A DNA stretch of 64,000 bases, from positions 19,211 to 83,210 of the forward strand of contig CASDSU010000035.1 of NCBI GenBank assembly GCA_949283575.1, given 5' to 3'. This document shows positions 26,563 through 36,154 of this stretch, in pieces (positions within the stretch are counted from its first letter, which is position 1; each line of letters opens with the position of its first letter). The notes beneath the pieces were generated by a model. The model was given only the letters and a program-made list of their open reading frames with translations. It made no database searches and had not been told where the DNA came from. The translations under genes were made by a program, and so were the position numbers. Source of the stretch: an uncultured Eubacteriales bacterium. Lineage in GTDB: Bacteria; Bacillota; Clostridia; TANB77; UBA1234.

Positions 26563-26598
26563 AAGAAATCCTCCTTAAGAGAGTACTAATTTGTGTGC

Positions 26599-26627
26599 AT
26601 TATAGCATAAAGAGAGGCTATCTTCAA
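26599..26627 (-). promoter_or_regulatory. Promoter of cassette D
   Basis: On the minus strand TTGAAG, 17 bp, perfect TATAAT. The -35 hexamer is one half of the inverted repeat at 26618-26640. Confidence 0.7.
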
Positions 26628-26640
26628 TATTTGAAGATAG
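26618..26640. promoter_or_regulatory. Operator-like perfect inverted repeat
   Basis: CTATCTTCAA and TTGAAGATAG, perfect 10-bp arms with a 3-base centre, cover the -35 region of cassette D and lie 25 bases before the divergent frame at 26665. This is the size and placement of a dimeric repressor site. Confidence 0.45.
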
Positions 26641-26664
26641 ATAAATTAATGTGACAGGATAAGC

Positions 26665-27159
26665 GTGGAATACGTTCTTTCGGACTATCTTTACGACGAA
26701 GCAGATTACTTTAACGACAGCAAAGAATATCTTGTCGTCGAGGGTCTTGTTGGATATGTTTTTTTGAATATTTTAACAGGAATATGTTGGGGAGTTTTAT
26801 GCCAAAGTCTTGATATTGAAAAGTTTAATTATCTTTATATGAATAATGAAAATACAATTTTATTTAACTTAATGCTTGGTATTTTGCTAGGCCTTGGATA
26901 TGCATTATCTGAACTTCCAAATAGTTTTCTTAAAAGAAGGCTAGATATTGAACCAGGAAAAACAATTTCAGGATTCAAAAAAATATTTTTTATTTTCCTT
27001 GATCAAGCAGATTCTGTTTTTGGTTGTACATTGGTAGTTGCAATGTTTTATCCAATGAGTATAGTTTTTTACTTAATGTATGTTTTGGTAGGTAGTGCAA
27101 CTCATTTGATAATGAATATGTTGCTTTACTTTATGAAATTAAGAAAAAATATGTTTTAA
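26665..27159 (+). CDS. Chimeric frame: foreign N-terminus joined to truncated CDP-archaeol synthase-like (CarS/DUF46) protein
   Basis: A 164-residue frame starting at GTG. Residues from about 31 onward (GYVFLNILTGICWG..., then FLKRRLDIEPGK, FIFLDQADSVFGC and the GSATHLIMNMLLYFM end) match CarS/DUF46 membrane enzymes, which transfer CTP to lipid phosphates. The usual N-terminal third, with the first membrane helix and the GDNKTWKG motif, is missing. Instead the first 30 residues are acidic (YVLSDYLYDEADYFNDSKEY), with GTC, GAC and TCG codons like the cassettes. The switch in base composition falls at about 26745-26755. Both the foreign frame and carS are truncated at the join, so enzyme activity is unlikely. 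Lipid context: a psd-like gene follows. Confidence 0.7.
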   Translation: MEYVLSDYLYDEADYFNDSKEYLVVEGLVGYVFLNILTGICWGVLCQSLDIEKFNYLYMNNENTILFNLMLGILLGLGYALSELPNSFLKRRLDIEPGKTISGFKKIFFIFLDQADSVFGCTLVVAMFYPMSIVFYLMYVLVGSATHLIMNMLLYFMKLRKNMF

Positions 27160-27174
27160 GGTGGACGGATACAA

Positions 27175-29152
27175 ATGATAATTAAGTTGGGACAAGATAT
27201 AAATACTGACGTTGGTAATAAAGCTAAATTTTTAAGTGATATGAAAGCTGAAGGTTTTAATGTGCCGGATGGTATTGTTTTAGATAAAGATACGTATAAA
27301 AGCGTAATCAAAAATAATAATTTGGATATAAAAATAAATGAATTGCTTAATTCTATTACGAAAGAAAATATACAAGAAATAAGTCAAAAAATTTCTGAGA
27401 AATTTTTAGATATAAGAATTGAAGATAAGTTAAAAGAAGAGATTAAAAGAAACTTAAATGAAAATAAAAGATATGCTGTTAGAAGTAGTGGAATGAAAGA
27501 AGATTTAGAAAACTTTTCGTTTGCAGGTCAATATGATACTTTATTAAATGTACAAGGAATAAATAATATAGAAGAAGCAATTGTATTATGCTATAAATCA
27601 ATGTTTTCTGAAACAGTACTTTCATACTTAATGAATAATAAAATTAAGTTAAATGATTTATATATGTCAGTTATAATTCAGGAAATGGTTGATTCAGAAT
27701 TTAGTGGAGTTGTATTCACGTTAAATCCGCTAACTGGAAATGATAAGCAAATGCTTATAGAAATAGCTCCGGGATTTTCTAAAATTCAATTATATTTTGG
27801 CTATCCTTGTGATATTGAGTTTGCTATAAAAGACAATATTTTATATATTTTGCAGGCAAGAAAAGTAACAAGTATAAAATATATGGATATTGAAGATATG
27901 TGGTCTACAGCAGATTTCAAAGATGGCGGAGTATCTGCGACTGTATGTTCACCATATATGTGGAGTTTGTATGAATATATATGGGAATTTACTTTGAGAA
28001 AATTCATGTTAGATTCAAAAATTTTAAAGGAAAGTGATTTAAATAGAAAATTAGGCGATATGTTTTATGGCAGATGTTATTGGAATATGTCTGTTGTAAA
28101 ACTTGCGATGAGTCAAGTTGTTGGGTATAAAGAGAGAGAATTTGATAGTGAATATGGTGTTAAAATTAATTATGAGGGTGATGGACAAATCACAAAAGTT
28201 ACACCTGGTTCACTTGTTAAAATTGCCAGAATAGCGCTTGCACAAAGAAAAATTTTAAGAGAGAGAAATACAAATGCTGAGAATTTTTGGGATAGAAAAG
28301 AGAATATATATATTAACGAAGAAGAGACAGCTCAAAAAGGAGCTGAATTTTTATATAATACTCTATTGGGTAGAATTCTTTTAAGATTAATTTTTGCTAG
28401 TAGATGGTTTTCAAAGAGTCAAGCACTTTACCAAAGTAGTAAGTTGTCAAAAAGAAAAATTAAACCTTTTATTCAAAAGTACAATATTAATATGAATTTA
28501 TATGACAATATTGAGAGATATAATTCGTTTCGTGATTTTTTTCTAAGAAAAAGAAATATAAAAAATGAGATAGATGAAGGGAATCTTAACAAGAAGAATT
28601 TGTTAGCTATTGCAGATTCTAAACTACAAGTAATCTTTCTAGATGAACAGAGTATATTAAAAATAAAAAATTCTACGTATGATTTGAATGATTTATTACA
28701 AGATGATAAATTAAGTGAAAAGTATAGGGACGGGACTTGTTTGATATATAGGTTGTCACTTCATGATTATCACAGATATCATTTTTTAGATAATGGAAAA
28801 CTTATATATACAAAATATATAAAAGGAAAACTTCATACTGTTAGGTCGATATCAGGAAAATATAATGTGTATTCAAAAACTTTAGAGAAATAAGCATTTT
28901 GCAAACTGAAAATTTTGGTGAAGTTATTCAAATAGAAGTTGGAGCTATGCTTGTTGGAAAAATAACGAACCATAAGTGTGATACATTTTCAAAATTACAG
29001 GAAAAGGGTTTTTTCGATTTTGGTGGTTCAACAATAATTCAAATCTTTTCAAAAGATAAAAAAAAGTTGACAATGATATTCTTGAAAAAAATAAGGAAGG
29101 GTTTGAAGTAAAAGTGAGAATAGGAATGAAAATCGGAAATATATATAAGTGA
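27175..29152 (+). pseudogene. PEP-synthase-like domain fused to frameshifted phosphatidylserine decarboxylase
   Basis: The first frame (27175-28893) starts with a PEP/pyruvate-binding ATP-grasp-like domain (residues 1 to about 235: GNKAKFLSDMKAEGFNVPDG, RYAVRSSGMKEDLENFSFAGQ, EFSGVVFTLNPLTG) and a further PEP-synthase-like segment to about residue 380. At about 382 it changes abruptly to phosphatidylserine decarboxylase (FLYNTLLGRILLRLI, YNSFRDFFLRKRN, YRDGTCLIYRLSLHDYHRYHF with the active His). A frameshift near 28880 moves into 28899-29111 (ENFGEVIQIEVGAMLVGKI and the FDFGGSTI pyruvoyl site), and a second near 29061, in an A-run, precedes the true end at 29152. The join looks like a deletion that removed the end of a PEP synthase gene and little of psd. 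All psd active-site residues remain, so decay is recent or errors contribute. Confidence 0.75.
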
Positions 29153-29251
29153 ATAATGTGTGAAAAACTTGTTGTTTCTTTAAAAAAGTAATAAACTAAG
29201 ACGAAAAGTTTTATTACTAAGGAACATTTGTTGATTTTTGGGAGGTATATT

Positions 29252-30892
29252 ATGAGCTCGGAGCAAGTTGAAAATGAGAATATCATAGAAAAAAAGAGAA
29301 AAATTGAAAGAATAAAGAAAAAGAAGGGTAAGAAAAAATTAATTATTTTACTTTTGTTGATATTGGGTGTTTTTTTAGTTAGCAGTTATATGAAAAATAC
29401 GGATGGAAATGTTAAAATAAAATTTGATTATGAAGAAGTAATTACTGATAAAGGTGATATCGATGTAATTGTTGAAGGAAAAGGTGTAATAGAAGAAAAT
29501 AGTGTTTATAATATTGTTCCGACAGTAAATGGTGAAATTATAAAGGATAATGTTAACGTGGGAGAATATGTGAATAAGGATGATTTATTATATGTAATAG
29601 ATTCAAAAGACATAGATGCATCGTTATCATCTGCAAAACTTGCTGTAGAACAAGCACAAATAAGTTATAACAACATAAAAAAACAAATTTCAGATCTTAC
29701 AATAGTTGCAAACGATACAGGTCATATCAGCGATTTAACGCTTACAAAAGGTACATATGTTACGAATGCAATGCAAATTTGTAATATTATTGGAAAGGAT
29801 CAATATGAGGTAGTATTACAATTTGCAAATCCTAGTGCTACTCCAATCAGAGTTGGAAACAGGGCAACATTAACATATATGTCATATTTGTCTACAATTG
29901 ATGGAATAGTTACTAACGTTAGTGATAGAAACTTTTTACTTGCTGAAGGTTCTCAAGTTGTGGAAGTTACAATAAGAGTTGAAACTACAGGATATAGTTT
30001 AGATAATGCACAGGTAAAAGGAACTATTTATACTGATACTGGTTCGGTTATTTCAAGTGCTAATACTGCTCTAATTACTGGTGTGACAAATAATATGGTA
30101 AAATCAAAAGTTCTTGGAACAGTGAAAGAAGTTCATGTAAAAAATGGAGACTATGTCACTCCTGGAACTATTATAGCCGTTCTTGAAAATACAGACTTAC
30201 AAACATCTTTAAGTAATGCAGAAATTGCATTAAAAAATGCTAGAAATTCTCTTTCAAATGTAGAGAAACAGTTGGATAATTATTATATTACTTCTCCAAT
30301 TTCAGGAACAATTGCATACAAGAATAATAAGTTGGGTGATATTATTTCAAACTTCAAAACATCATCTTCAAATATAATGGTGACGGTAGTTGATAATTCA
30401 ATAAAGAAATTTGCAATGGAAGTAGATGAACTAGATATCGCTAAAGTAAAAGTTGGTCAAGATGTTACAATTACAATTGATGCATTGGAAGGAAAAGAAT
30501 ATATAGGAAAAGTTGCAAATATTAATACAATAGGAAAAACGAATGCAGGTATTACAACTTATACAGTGCTTATAGAATTAGAAAATCATTCTGAAATTTA
30601 TTCGGGTATGAATGTAGATGCAAGCATTCAAATAAGCTCTATAGAAAATGTAATAAGAGTTCCTTTATCTGCAGTTCGAAAAGGAAATGTAGTATATAAG
30701 AAAGTTTCAGATATAAATTATCAAGATGAAGATTCTTCTGTACCAATGGGATATCAAAAAGTTAATGTTGAAATTGGTCAAAACAATAGTGATTATATTG
30801 AAATAATTAGTGGAATAGAAGAAGGCGATATAGTGCTAATTGATAAATTAACGCAATCTGGAATAATAGACTTTAGTCATTTGCAAGGTTAA
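29252..30892 (+). CDS. MacA/HlyD-type membrane fusion protein
   Basis: A 546-residue adaptor. A very basic N-terminus and one membrane helix (about 30-47) anchor it; the rest is extracellular. Two lipoyl-like halves flank coiled-coil segments (EQAQISYNNIKKQI and later NAEIALKNARNSLSNVEKQL), duplicated compared with the common form (about 400), followed by the beta-barrel and a final RKGNVVYKKV...IEEGDIVLID domain. Such proteins couple MacB-type ABC transporters to export of peptides, antibiotics or signals. The ATG at 29252 follows GGGAGG. First of three co-directional genes with an ATPase and permease. Confidence 0.85.
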   Translation: MSSEQVENENIIEKKRKIERIKKKKGKKKLIILLLLILGVFLVSSYMKNTDGNVKIKFDYEEVITDKGDIDVIVEGKGVIEENSVYNIVPTVNGEIIKDNVNVGEYVNKDDLLYVIDSKDIDASLSSAKLAVEQAQISYNNIKKQISDLTIVANDTGHISDLTLTKGTYVTNAMQICNIIGKDQYEVVLQFANPSATPIRVGNRATLTYMSYLSTIDGIVTNVSDRNFLLAEGSQVVEVTIRVETTGYSLDNAQVKGTIYTDTGSVISSANTALITGVTNNMVKSKVLGTVKEVHVKNGDYVTPGTIIAVLENTDLQTSLSNAEIALKNARNSLSNVEKQLDNYYITSPISGTIAYKNNKLGDIISNFKTSSSNIMVTVVDNSIKKFAMEVDELDIAKVKVGQDVTITIDALEGKEYIGKVANINTIGKTNAGITTYTVLIELENHSEIYSGMNVDASIQISSIENVIRVPLSAVRKGNVVYKKVSDINYQDEDSSVPMGYQKVNVEIGQNNSDYIEIISGIEEGDIVLIDKLTQSGIIDFSHLQG

Positions 30893-30909
30893 AGATAAAG
30901 GAGAAACAA

Positions 30910-31593
30910 ATGATTGATTTAAAGGATGTTTATAAGATATATGAAACCGGTGATGTTGAAGTACGTGCTTTAGACGGGATAAGCTTACATATAGATAAAG
31001 GTGAATTTGTTGCTATAGTTGGTCAATCAGGAAGCGGAAAATCAACTTGTATGAATATAATAGGATGTTTAGATATTCCGACCGCTGGTGAATACATATT
31101 AGATGGAATTGATGTTAGTACTATGACTGATGATGAATTGTCATATATAAGAAATACAGAATTAGGTTTTATATTTCAACAATATAATTTGATACAAAAA
31201 ATTTCTGTTTTGAATAATGTTGAATTACCACTTATATATAAAAGATATCCAAAAGCCGCAAGAAGAGAAATTGCAATGAAAGCTCTGGAAAGAGTTGGTC
31301 TTAAAGGAATGGAAAATAGATTTCCACAACAATTATCTGGAGGACAACAACAAAGAGTATCAATAGCAAGAGCGCTCGCAGGAGAACCATCTGTAATATT
31401 AGCTGACGAACCAACTGGTGCCTTAGATAGTAAAACAGGTGTTGAAGTTTTGGCGCTTATAAAAAAACTAAATGAAGAAGGAAATACTATTATCTTGGTT
31501 ACTCATGATAATTCAATTGCAGAACAAGCTAAAAGAGTAGTAAGAATACAAGATGGAAAAATTATAGAAGATAGACCAGGTAGGGGTGAATAG
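30910..31593 (+). CDS. ABC transporter ATP-binding protein, MacB/LolD type
   Basis: A 227-residue ATPase with Walker A GQSGSGKST (38-46), Q-loop FIFQQYNLIQK, signature QLSGGQQQRVSIARAL, Walker B VILADEPTGALDS and the switch His in LVTHD. This is the MacB/LolD group that powers mechanotransmission exporters. It follows the adaptor after 17 bases with an AAAGGAG site and its stop is directly next to the permease start. Confidence 0.93.
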   Translation: MIDLKDVYKIYETGDVEVRALDGISLHIDKGEFVAIVGQSGSGKSTCMNIIGCLDIPTAGEYILDGIDVSTMTDDELSYIRNTELGFIFQQYNLIQKISVLNNVELPLIYKRYPKAARREIAMKALERVGLKGMENRFPQQLSGGQQQRVSIARALAGEPSVILADEPTGALDSKTGVEVLALIKKLNEEGNTIILVTHDNSIAEQAKRVVRIQDGKIIEDRPGRGE

Positions 31594-31594
31594 A

Positions 31595-32779
31595 ATGGAT
31601 ATAGGACAATCTTTTTCACTTGCTGTAAAAAGTCTTATGGCTAGTAAAATGAGAGCGCTTCTAACAATGCTTGGTATAATAATTGGTGTTTCGGCAGTAA
31701 TTCTTATATCAGGAATGGGAAATGGTTTAACAAATGAAGTTGAAGAAATGTTTACTAGTTTAGGTTCTAATATAGTGACTGTAATGGCGTTATATCAAAC
31801 GGATACAAAATATGTTAACTTAGATAAATTAGAAGACTTTGTTGAAGAAACAAGTGGTATTAAGTATTATGCACCTTATATATCATCAAGTGCTACAGTT
31901 AAAATTAATGGTGAAGGTACGAGGACGACAATATATGGTACTAATGAAGATTATACAAGTATAAGAGATAGAGGAATAGCAAGTGGAAGAAGTATTCAAT
32001 ATTTAGATGTTGAAAGAGAGCAAAAAGTGTGTGTTGTTGGTTCTCGAGTTGTAACAGAACTTTTCGGAGAAGACGTTACAAATGATGAACTTATAGGAAA
32101 ATATTTAAAAATAAACGGAAACAGTTTTAAAATTGTTGGTATTTTAGAAGAGAAAGCTTCTGGGCTAGCAGGTGGAGACGATGATCAAATATTAATTCCA
32201 TACACAGTTGCACAAAAAGTTTTTTCTACTCAATATGTAAATAATTTTTATTTTACATATGAAAACGGTGAAGTTTCAGAGGAAGTTATTGATAAAATAG
32301 ATAGATTTTTCTATGACGTTTATGATGATGCGGATTATTATTTTATAATGGATGCTCAAAGCATGATGGAAGAAATGTATAATATGTTAGATACAATAAC
32401 TTCAATTTTAGTGGCGATTGCAGGAATTTCACTACTTGTTGGTGGAGTAGGAATTATGAATATCATGCTTGTTTCCGTTACTGAGAGAACAAAAGAAATT
32501 GGTATTAGAAAAGCGATTGGTGCAAATCAGTGGGATATACTTAGTCAATTTGTTATTGAAGCTATAACAACAAGTGTAATAGGTGGAAGTATTGGAATAA
32601 TTCTTGGAATTTTCTTTACAGGAGTGGCATCAACAGTGCTTGGAATTACAGGAAAGGTAACTTTGTTTTCAGTGTTAATTGCAGTTGGAATATCATCATT
32701 AATAGGAATTGTATTTGGTTATTTGCCAGCTAAAAAGGCTGCAGAGATGCATCCGATTGATGCGTTAAGACATGAATAA
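31595..32779 (+). CDS. ABC transporter permease, MacB/FtsX type
   Basis: A 394-residue permease: N-terminal helix after SLAVKSLMASKMRALLTMLG, a large extracellular domain (about 45-260) and three C-terminal helices (GGVGIMNIMLVSVTERTKEIGIRKAIG is the conserved coupling region). It ends PAKKAAEMHPIDALRHE as in the family. The ATG at 31595 abuts the ATPase stop. With the two upstream genes it forms an adaptor-ATPase-permease exporter ended by a strong terminator. No substrate peptide gene is visible next to it. Confidence 0.92.
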   Translation: MDIGQSFSLAVKSLMASKMRALLTMLGIIIGVSAVILISGMGNGLTNEVEEMFTSLGSNIVTVMALYQTDTKYVNLDKLEDFVEETSGIKYYAPYISSSATVKINGEGTRTTIYGTNEDYTSIRDRGIASGRSIQYLDVEREQKVCVVGSRVVTELFGEDVTNDELIGKYLKINGNSFKIVGILEEKASGLAGGDDDQILIPYTVAQKVFSTQYVNNFYFTYENGEVSEEVIDKIDRFFYDVYDDADYYFIMDAQSMMEEMYNMLDTITSILVAIAGISLLVGGVGIMNIMLVSVTERTKEIGIRKAIGANQWDILSQFVIEAITTSVIGGSIGIILGIFFTGVASTVLGITGKVTLFSVLIAVGISSLIGIVFGYLPAKKAAEMHPIDALRHE

Positions 32780-32787
32780 ATATAAAA

Positions 32788-32830
32788 AAAAGACCTACAG
32801 TTTTTAACTAAACTGTAGGTCTTTTGAAGT
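32788..32830 (+). terminator. Terminator of the MacAB-type operon
   Basis: A perfect 16-bp stem (32788-32803 with 32810-32825) with a 6-base loop; the stem base is an A/T run. The following 230 bases up to the next gene hold no recognisable feature. Confidence 0.88.
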
Positions 32831-33062
32831 TAAAGCCTACGGAAATAAGAGATTGGCTAAAAAAATACGAAAAATTAAATTAATAAAAAAAATAAGTATA
32901 CGTAATATGTGTACCCGTAGTATTGGGCTGAATTGCATAACCCTTGCAATAAGCGAATTTTAGCTTAAATATTGTAGTGCTTTTGAATTTATGGTAAACT
33001 TTTACTGTAGTATAAATGATAAAAAATTTGTAAAATCAACAAATGAAAAAGGGGGAAGAAAT

Positions 33063-34486
33063 ATGAAGAAAAAATTATTAGCAATATCATTAGTAACAAT
33101 TGGATGTTTATATGGGGTATTGGCCGCAATAATTATTTTAGCATTTGCAATCGCTGATCTTCCAATATCGAATGGTATTTTATTAAGCTTAATTATATTA
33201 GTTGTTCAATTTTTAATTGCACCATGGATGAATGATTTTGTTTTTAAATGTTTTTACAAAACAGAATTTGACCATGAGTTACCAGAATATTTGAAAGAAT
33301 TTATAACAGAATCGTGTAAAGTACATAATATGAAATATCCAAAGATTGGCTTCATAGATGATGGTAGCCCTAATGCGTTTACTTATGGTAGAACGAAGAA
33401 TGATGCCAGGGTAGTTATAACGAGGGGGATTTTAGAATTATTAAATGAAGAAGAAGTTAAAGCTGTTGTTGCGCACGAACTTGGTCATGTGGTTCATTAT
33501 GATATGATGTTTATGACTGTTGCACAAGTTGTACCATTATTATTGTATTATGTGTATGAAATTCTTTTAGAAAGAGGTAGTAAGTCATCAAGTAACAGTG
33601 ATGATAATGATTATGGAGCTATAGTTGGATTAATAGCATATATTCTTTATATCTTAAGTCAGTATGTTATTTTATGGCTTTCTAGAACGAGAGAATATTA
33701 TGCGGATAGTTTTTCAGTAGAAGAAACAAAAAATCCAACAGCTTTGGCAAATGCACTAGTTAAGATTGGGTTTGGATTGTCGGCAGGTAATAAGGACGGC
33801 AAAGGAAAAAGTAGAGTTTCAGAAGGAAATGCTCTTGGCATTAGTAACTCAAAAACCTCAAAAGGAATGGCAATTGGATCGTATAACAATGGTGGTGTAT
33901 CTAAAGAGAATATAATTAATGCAATGAAATGGGAAAGATGGAATGTATGGGCTAAATTGCAAGAATTAAATTCAACACATCCACATATCAAAAAGATTGT
34001 TAGCAATCTCTGATAGATGTGAAGAATATGGACAGTCTCGATATATTGAGTTTAACGAGAAAAAGCAAGAATCATATGTAGATGATTTCTTTAAAGAGTT
34101 ATTAATAGCATCTGCGCCTGCACTTATTTCAATTATTGTTTTAATAGTTTGCTTCATTATTCCTGAAAATATACTTATGGTTTTAGGATTTGGAGGAATT
34201 CTATTTGTATTGTCATTATTTGTTCAATTAGGATATACACATAAAAATAAAGGATACACAGAAACAAATGTTGCAGAATTACTTAGTGAAGTTAAGGTTT
34301 CTAATGTTACGAGTATTCCTTGTATTCTAAAAGGAAAAGTTATTGGTAGAGGTAATCCGGGATGTATATTCAATGGAAGTAGACGGTAAGGTGAAAAAAT
34401 GTCATACATATAAAACGGTTAAAGTCTTTTATGGCATTCTTATGATTATGGCGTTAGTAGCTGTAGTATCATCATTTTTAGTATAA
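33063..34486 (+). pseudogene. Broken M48-family (HtpX-like) zinc metalloprotease
   Basis: The first frame (33063-34013) has two N-terminal helices, the zinc motif HELGH at residues 138-142, two more helices, and the downstream RTREYYADSFSVEE glutamate ligand. It then loses frame near 34005 (consistent with loss of one TC unit) and continues in another frame (SDRCEEYGQSRYIEF, membrane helices, NVAELLSEVKVSNVTSIPCILKG). At about 34375 a block is missing: CIFN joins directly to DGKVKKCHTYKTVKVFYG, where homologues have roughly 60 more residues. The final frame ends at 34486. The protease part is intact and might still be made without its C-terminal domain. Confidence 0.72.
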
Positions 34487-34532
34487 ACATGATTTTACTA
34501 AATCAATATTACAAGTAATGGAGGGATATATT

Positions 34533-35159
34533 ATGAGTAAAAAAGAGAAAAAAGAAATAGAAAAAAAAGAATTTACATCCGCGATGTTTCTTAAGAATTT
34601 TATTGTTGTTGAATTAGTTATTTTGTATATAGTTTTGATAGTGGGTGATGCTTTTTCTACTCCGGAACTATCAAGATTAGTTACTAGATTTGTACCTGTT
34701 GGAATTGTTGCTTTTATATCAACATTTTTAGTAATTAGAAGCAATGCAAAGAAGTGTAAAAAAACAGAAGAAGAAAGCGTAAAAAGGAATACATTAATAG
34801 CTCCTGTTATTGTTGCTGTAATATTGTTAGTATATGGTTTATATAGTGTAGAGTCTAATGTTCAGTCAATAAAAGATAGCTATTTTTTCAGACGGAGATA
34901 ATGAAACACTAAACAAAATAATAAAAACAGCTTCTGGTCAAGCAAGACAGAGCTGGATGATAACAAGTGTCATATATTTAGTAGCTGCAGAATTATCAGT
35001 ATTTATGACTAGAAAAAAAATATATTCATGGCTAAAAGATGTGGATGATTTTGAAACTATAAATGGTGAAGTTGAAAATGAAGTTTTGTCACCTGTTAAT
35101 AATATGGAAACTGAAGAAAAAAATGTATCTGCAATAAACAATATTAAATGGGATTTATA
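34533..35159 (+). pseudogene. Frameshifted membrane protein of unknown function
   Basis: Begins with a GGAGGG site and MSKKEKKEIEKKEF, followed by helices at about 17-40, 50-70 and 88-108. The frame breaks in a run of six T near 34880; the continuation (SDGDNETLNKIIKTASGQARQ, a helix, then KKIYSWLKDVDDFE and an acidic tail) ends at 35159. No family recognised. Adjacent to the M48 gene and probably its operon partner. One base would repair it, so a sequencing error in the T-run is possible. Confidence 0.55.
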
Positions 35160-35184
35160 AGAATATTATAATATTATAAAACAA

Positions 35185-35214
35185 AAAAAGTCCATGAAAA
35201 ATCATGGGCTTTTT
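35185..35214. terminator. Bidirectional terminator
   Basis: A 13-bp stem (35185-35197 with 35202-35214) with a 4-base loop and A/T runs on both sides, between convergent units. Confidence 0.88.
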
Positions 35215-35228
35215 TCGTGAATGTGAAC

Positions 35229-35998
35229 TTACGATTTGAGGATTTGAAATATAGTGTTTTGCACCATTCTATGTCTGCGGCGAGCGTCTTCATCGGCTCG
35301 TTGTCGCCTGCGTCTTTCTTCTTCTTCACGCCTTCTACGTCTTTGCTGTTCTTGTTGCCAGCGCAGTTTCCTGCATTGATCATACTTATCCCTAATTATT
35401 GCTATGTCAGACTGAATAAGCTCTTTCTGAGTGTCAGTGAGTTCTTTGTATCTATCAACAGTCTCCTTAAACAAGCTTTCGTTTCCCGGTGAAGCGGGCT
35501 TGTTTATAATAGGTGAGACGAAAGTATCATAGCTTTCGTATCTATTTTCTTCTGTTCTTCAGCAATATCAAAATCAAGTTGAGCGTCTATATCGGGATAA
35601 ATAAGCTCTAGTCGATTGAGCTTATTAAGACACTCGTTAAGATGACGGGTTGCTAAAGAATAATTATTCTGACTCTCTGTAAGCTGAGAAGAGAGAGAAT
35701 CGATTTGCTTGACGTGTCGATCCTTAACGTTCTTATGAAAGCCTAATTCTTGAGACATCCGCTGCATTGTGGCTCTGGCTCTTCTGATTTCCTGACCATA
35801 ACGTTCTTGTAGTTCTTCCTTCTGATTGAGGGTGTAAAAAAGAAGTCCAGAGATAGCTATGAAACTGATGAAAGAGATCAAACCGGCCACAAAAAGAGAT
35901 GTTGTGAAAAGCCCAATCATGTGAGTGATAGCACTGATTCCAACGATTACGTACAGAAGTGCTACAAAGAAAACGCGTCTCATAATATATCTCCTCAA
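35229..35998 (-). pseudogene. Cassette F: frameshifted membrane/coiled-coil protein
   Basis: Two minus-strand frames that belong together. The first (35504-35998) has two membrane helices near the N-terminus (about 8-27 and 33-55) and a long coiled coil (RRARATMQRMSQELGFHK..., SLSSQLTESQNN). A one-base shift within the A-rich stretch near 35560 leads into the second, which continues through SYDTFVSPIINKPASPGNES, then TDTQKELIQSDIAIIRDKYDQ and a striking arginine/glutamate run (RRRRREEEERRRRQR) to the stop at 35229. Restored length would be about 260 residues. No family known. Higher G+C, CGC/CGT codons; perfect consensus promoter. Confidence 0.6.
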
Positions 35999-36039
35999 AA
36001 TATGTCTGTCCAGGCGCTATAAAAAATTCTTTCTCAAGA

Positions 36040-36068
36040 ATTATATCGCAAATGTAATATTATGTCAA
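36040..36068 (-). promoter_or_regulatory. Perfect consensus promoter of cassette F
   Basis: On the minus strand TTGACA, 17 bp, TATAAT: both hexamers match sigma-A consensus exactly, the only such promoter found in the window. Confidence 0.85.
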
Positions 36069-36103
36069 TTTGCATTTAGAAACGCTTTAACATACAACAT
36101 ATA

Positions 36104-36132
36104 TTAACAGGCCATGTATTATGTGATATAAT
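36104..36132 (+). promoter_or_regulatory. Sigma-A-type promoter
   Basis: TTAACA, 17 bp, perfect TATAAT, 22 bases before the start of the next gene; divergent from the cassette F promoter. Confidence 0.65.
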
Positions 36133-36154
36133 TCATCAAATAGGAGGGATTATC

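Noticed and set aside
26681..26760. The acidic N-terminus of the 26665 frame as a genuine CarS extension
   Set aside because: Codon use changes exactly where homology starts and the conserved N-terminal CarS motif is absent, so a join is more likely.
28945..29286. Minus-strand frame of 113 codons between psd and the export operon
   Set aside because: Overlaps the clear Psd C-terminus on the plus strand and is phenylalanine/serine-rich as expected for an antisense shadow.
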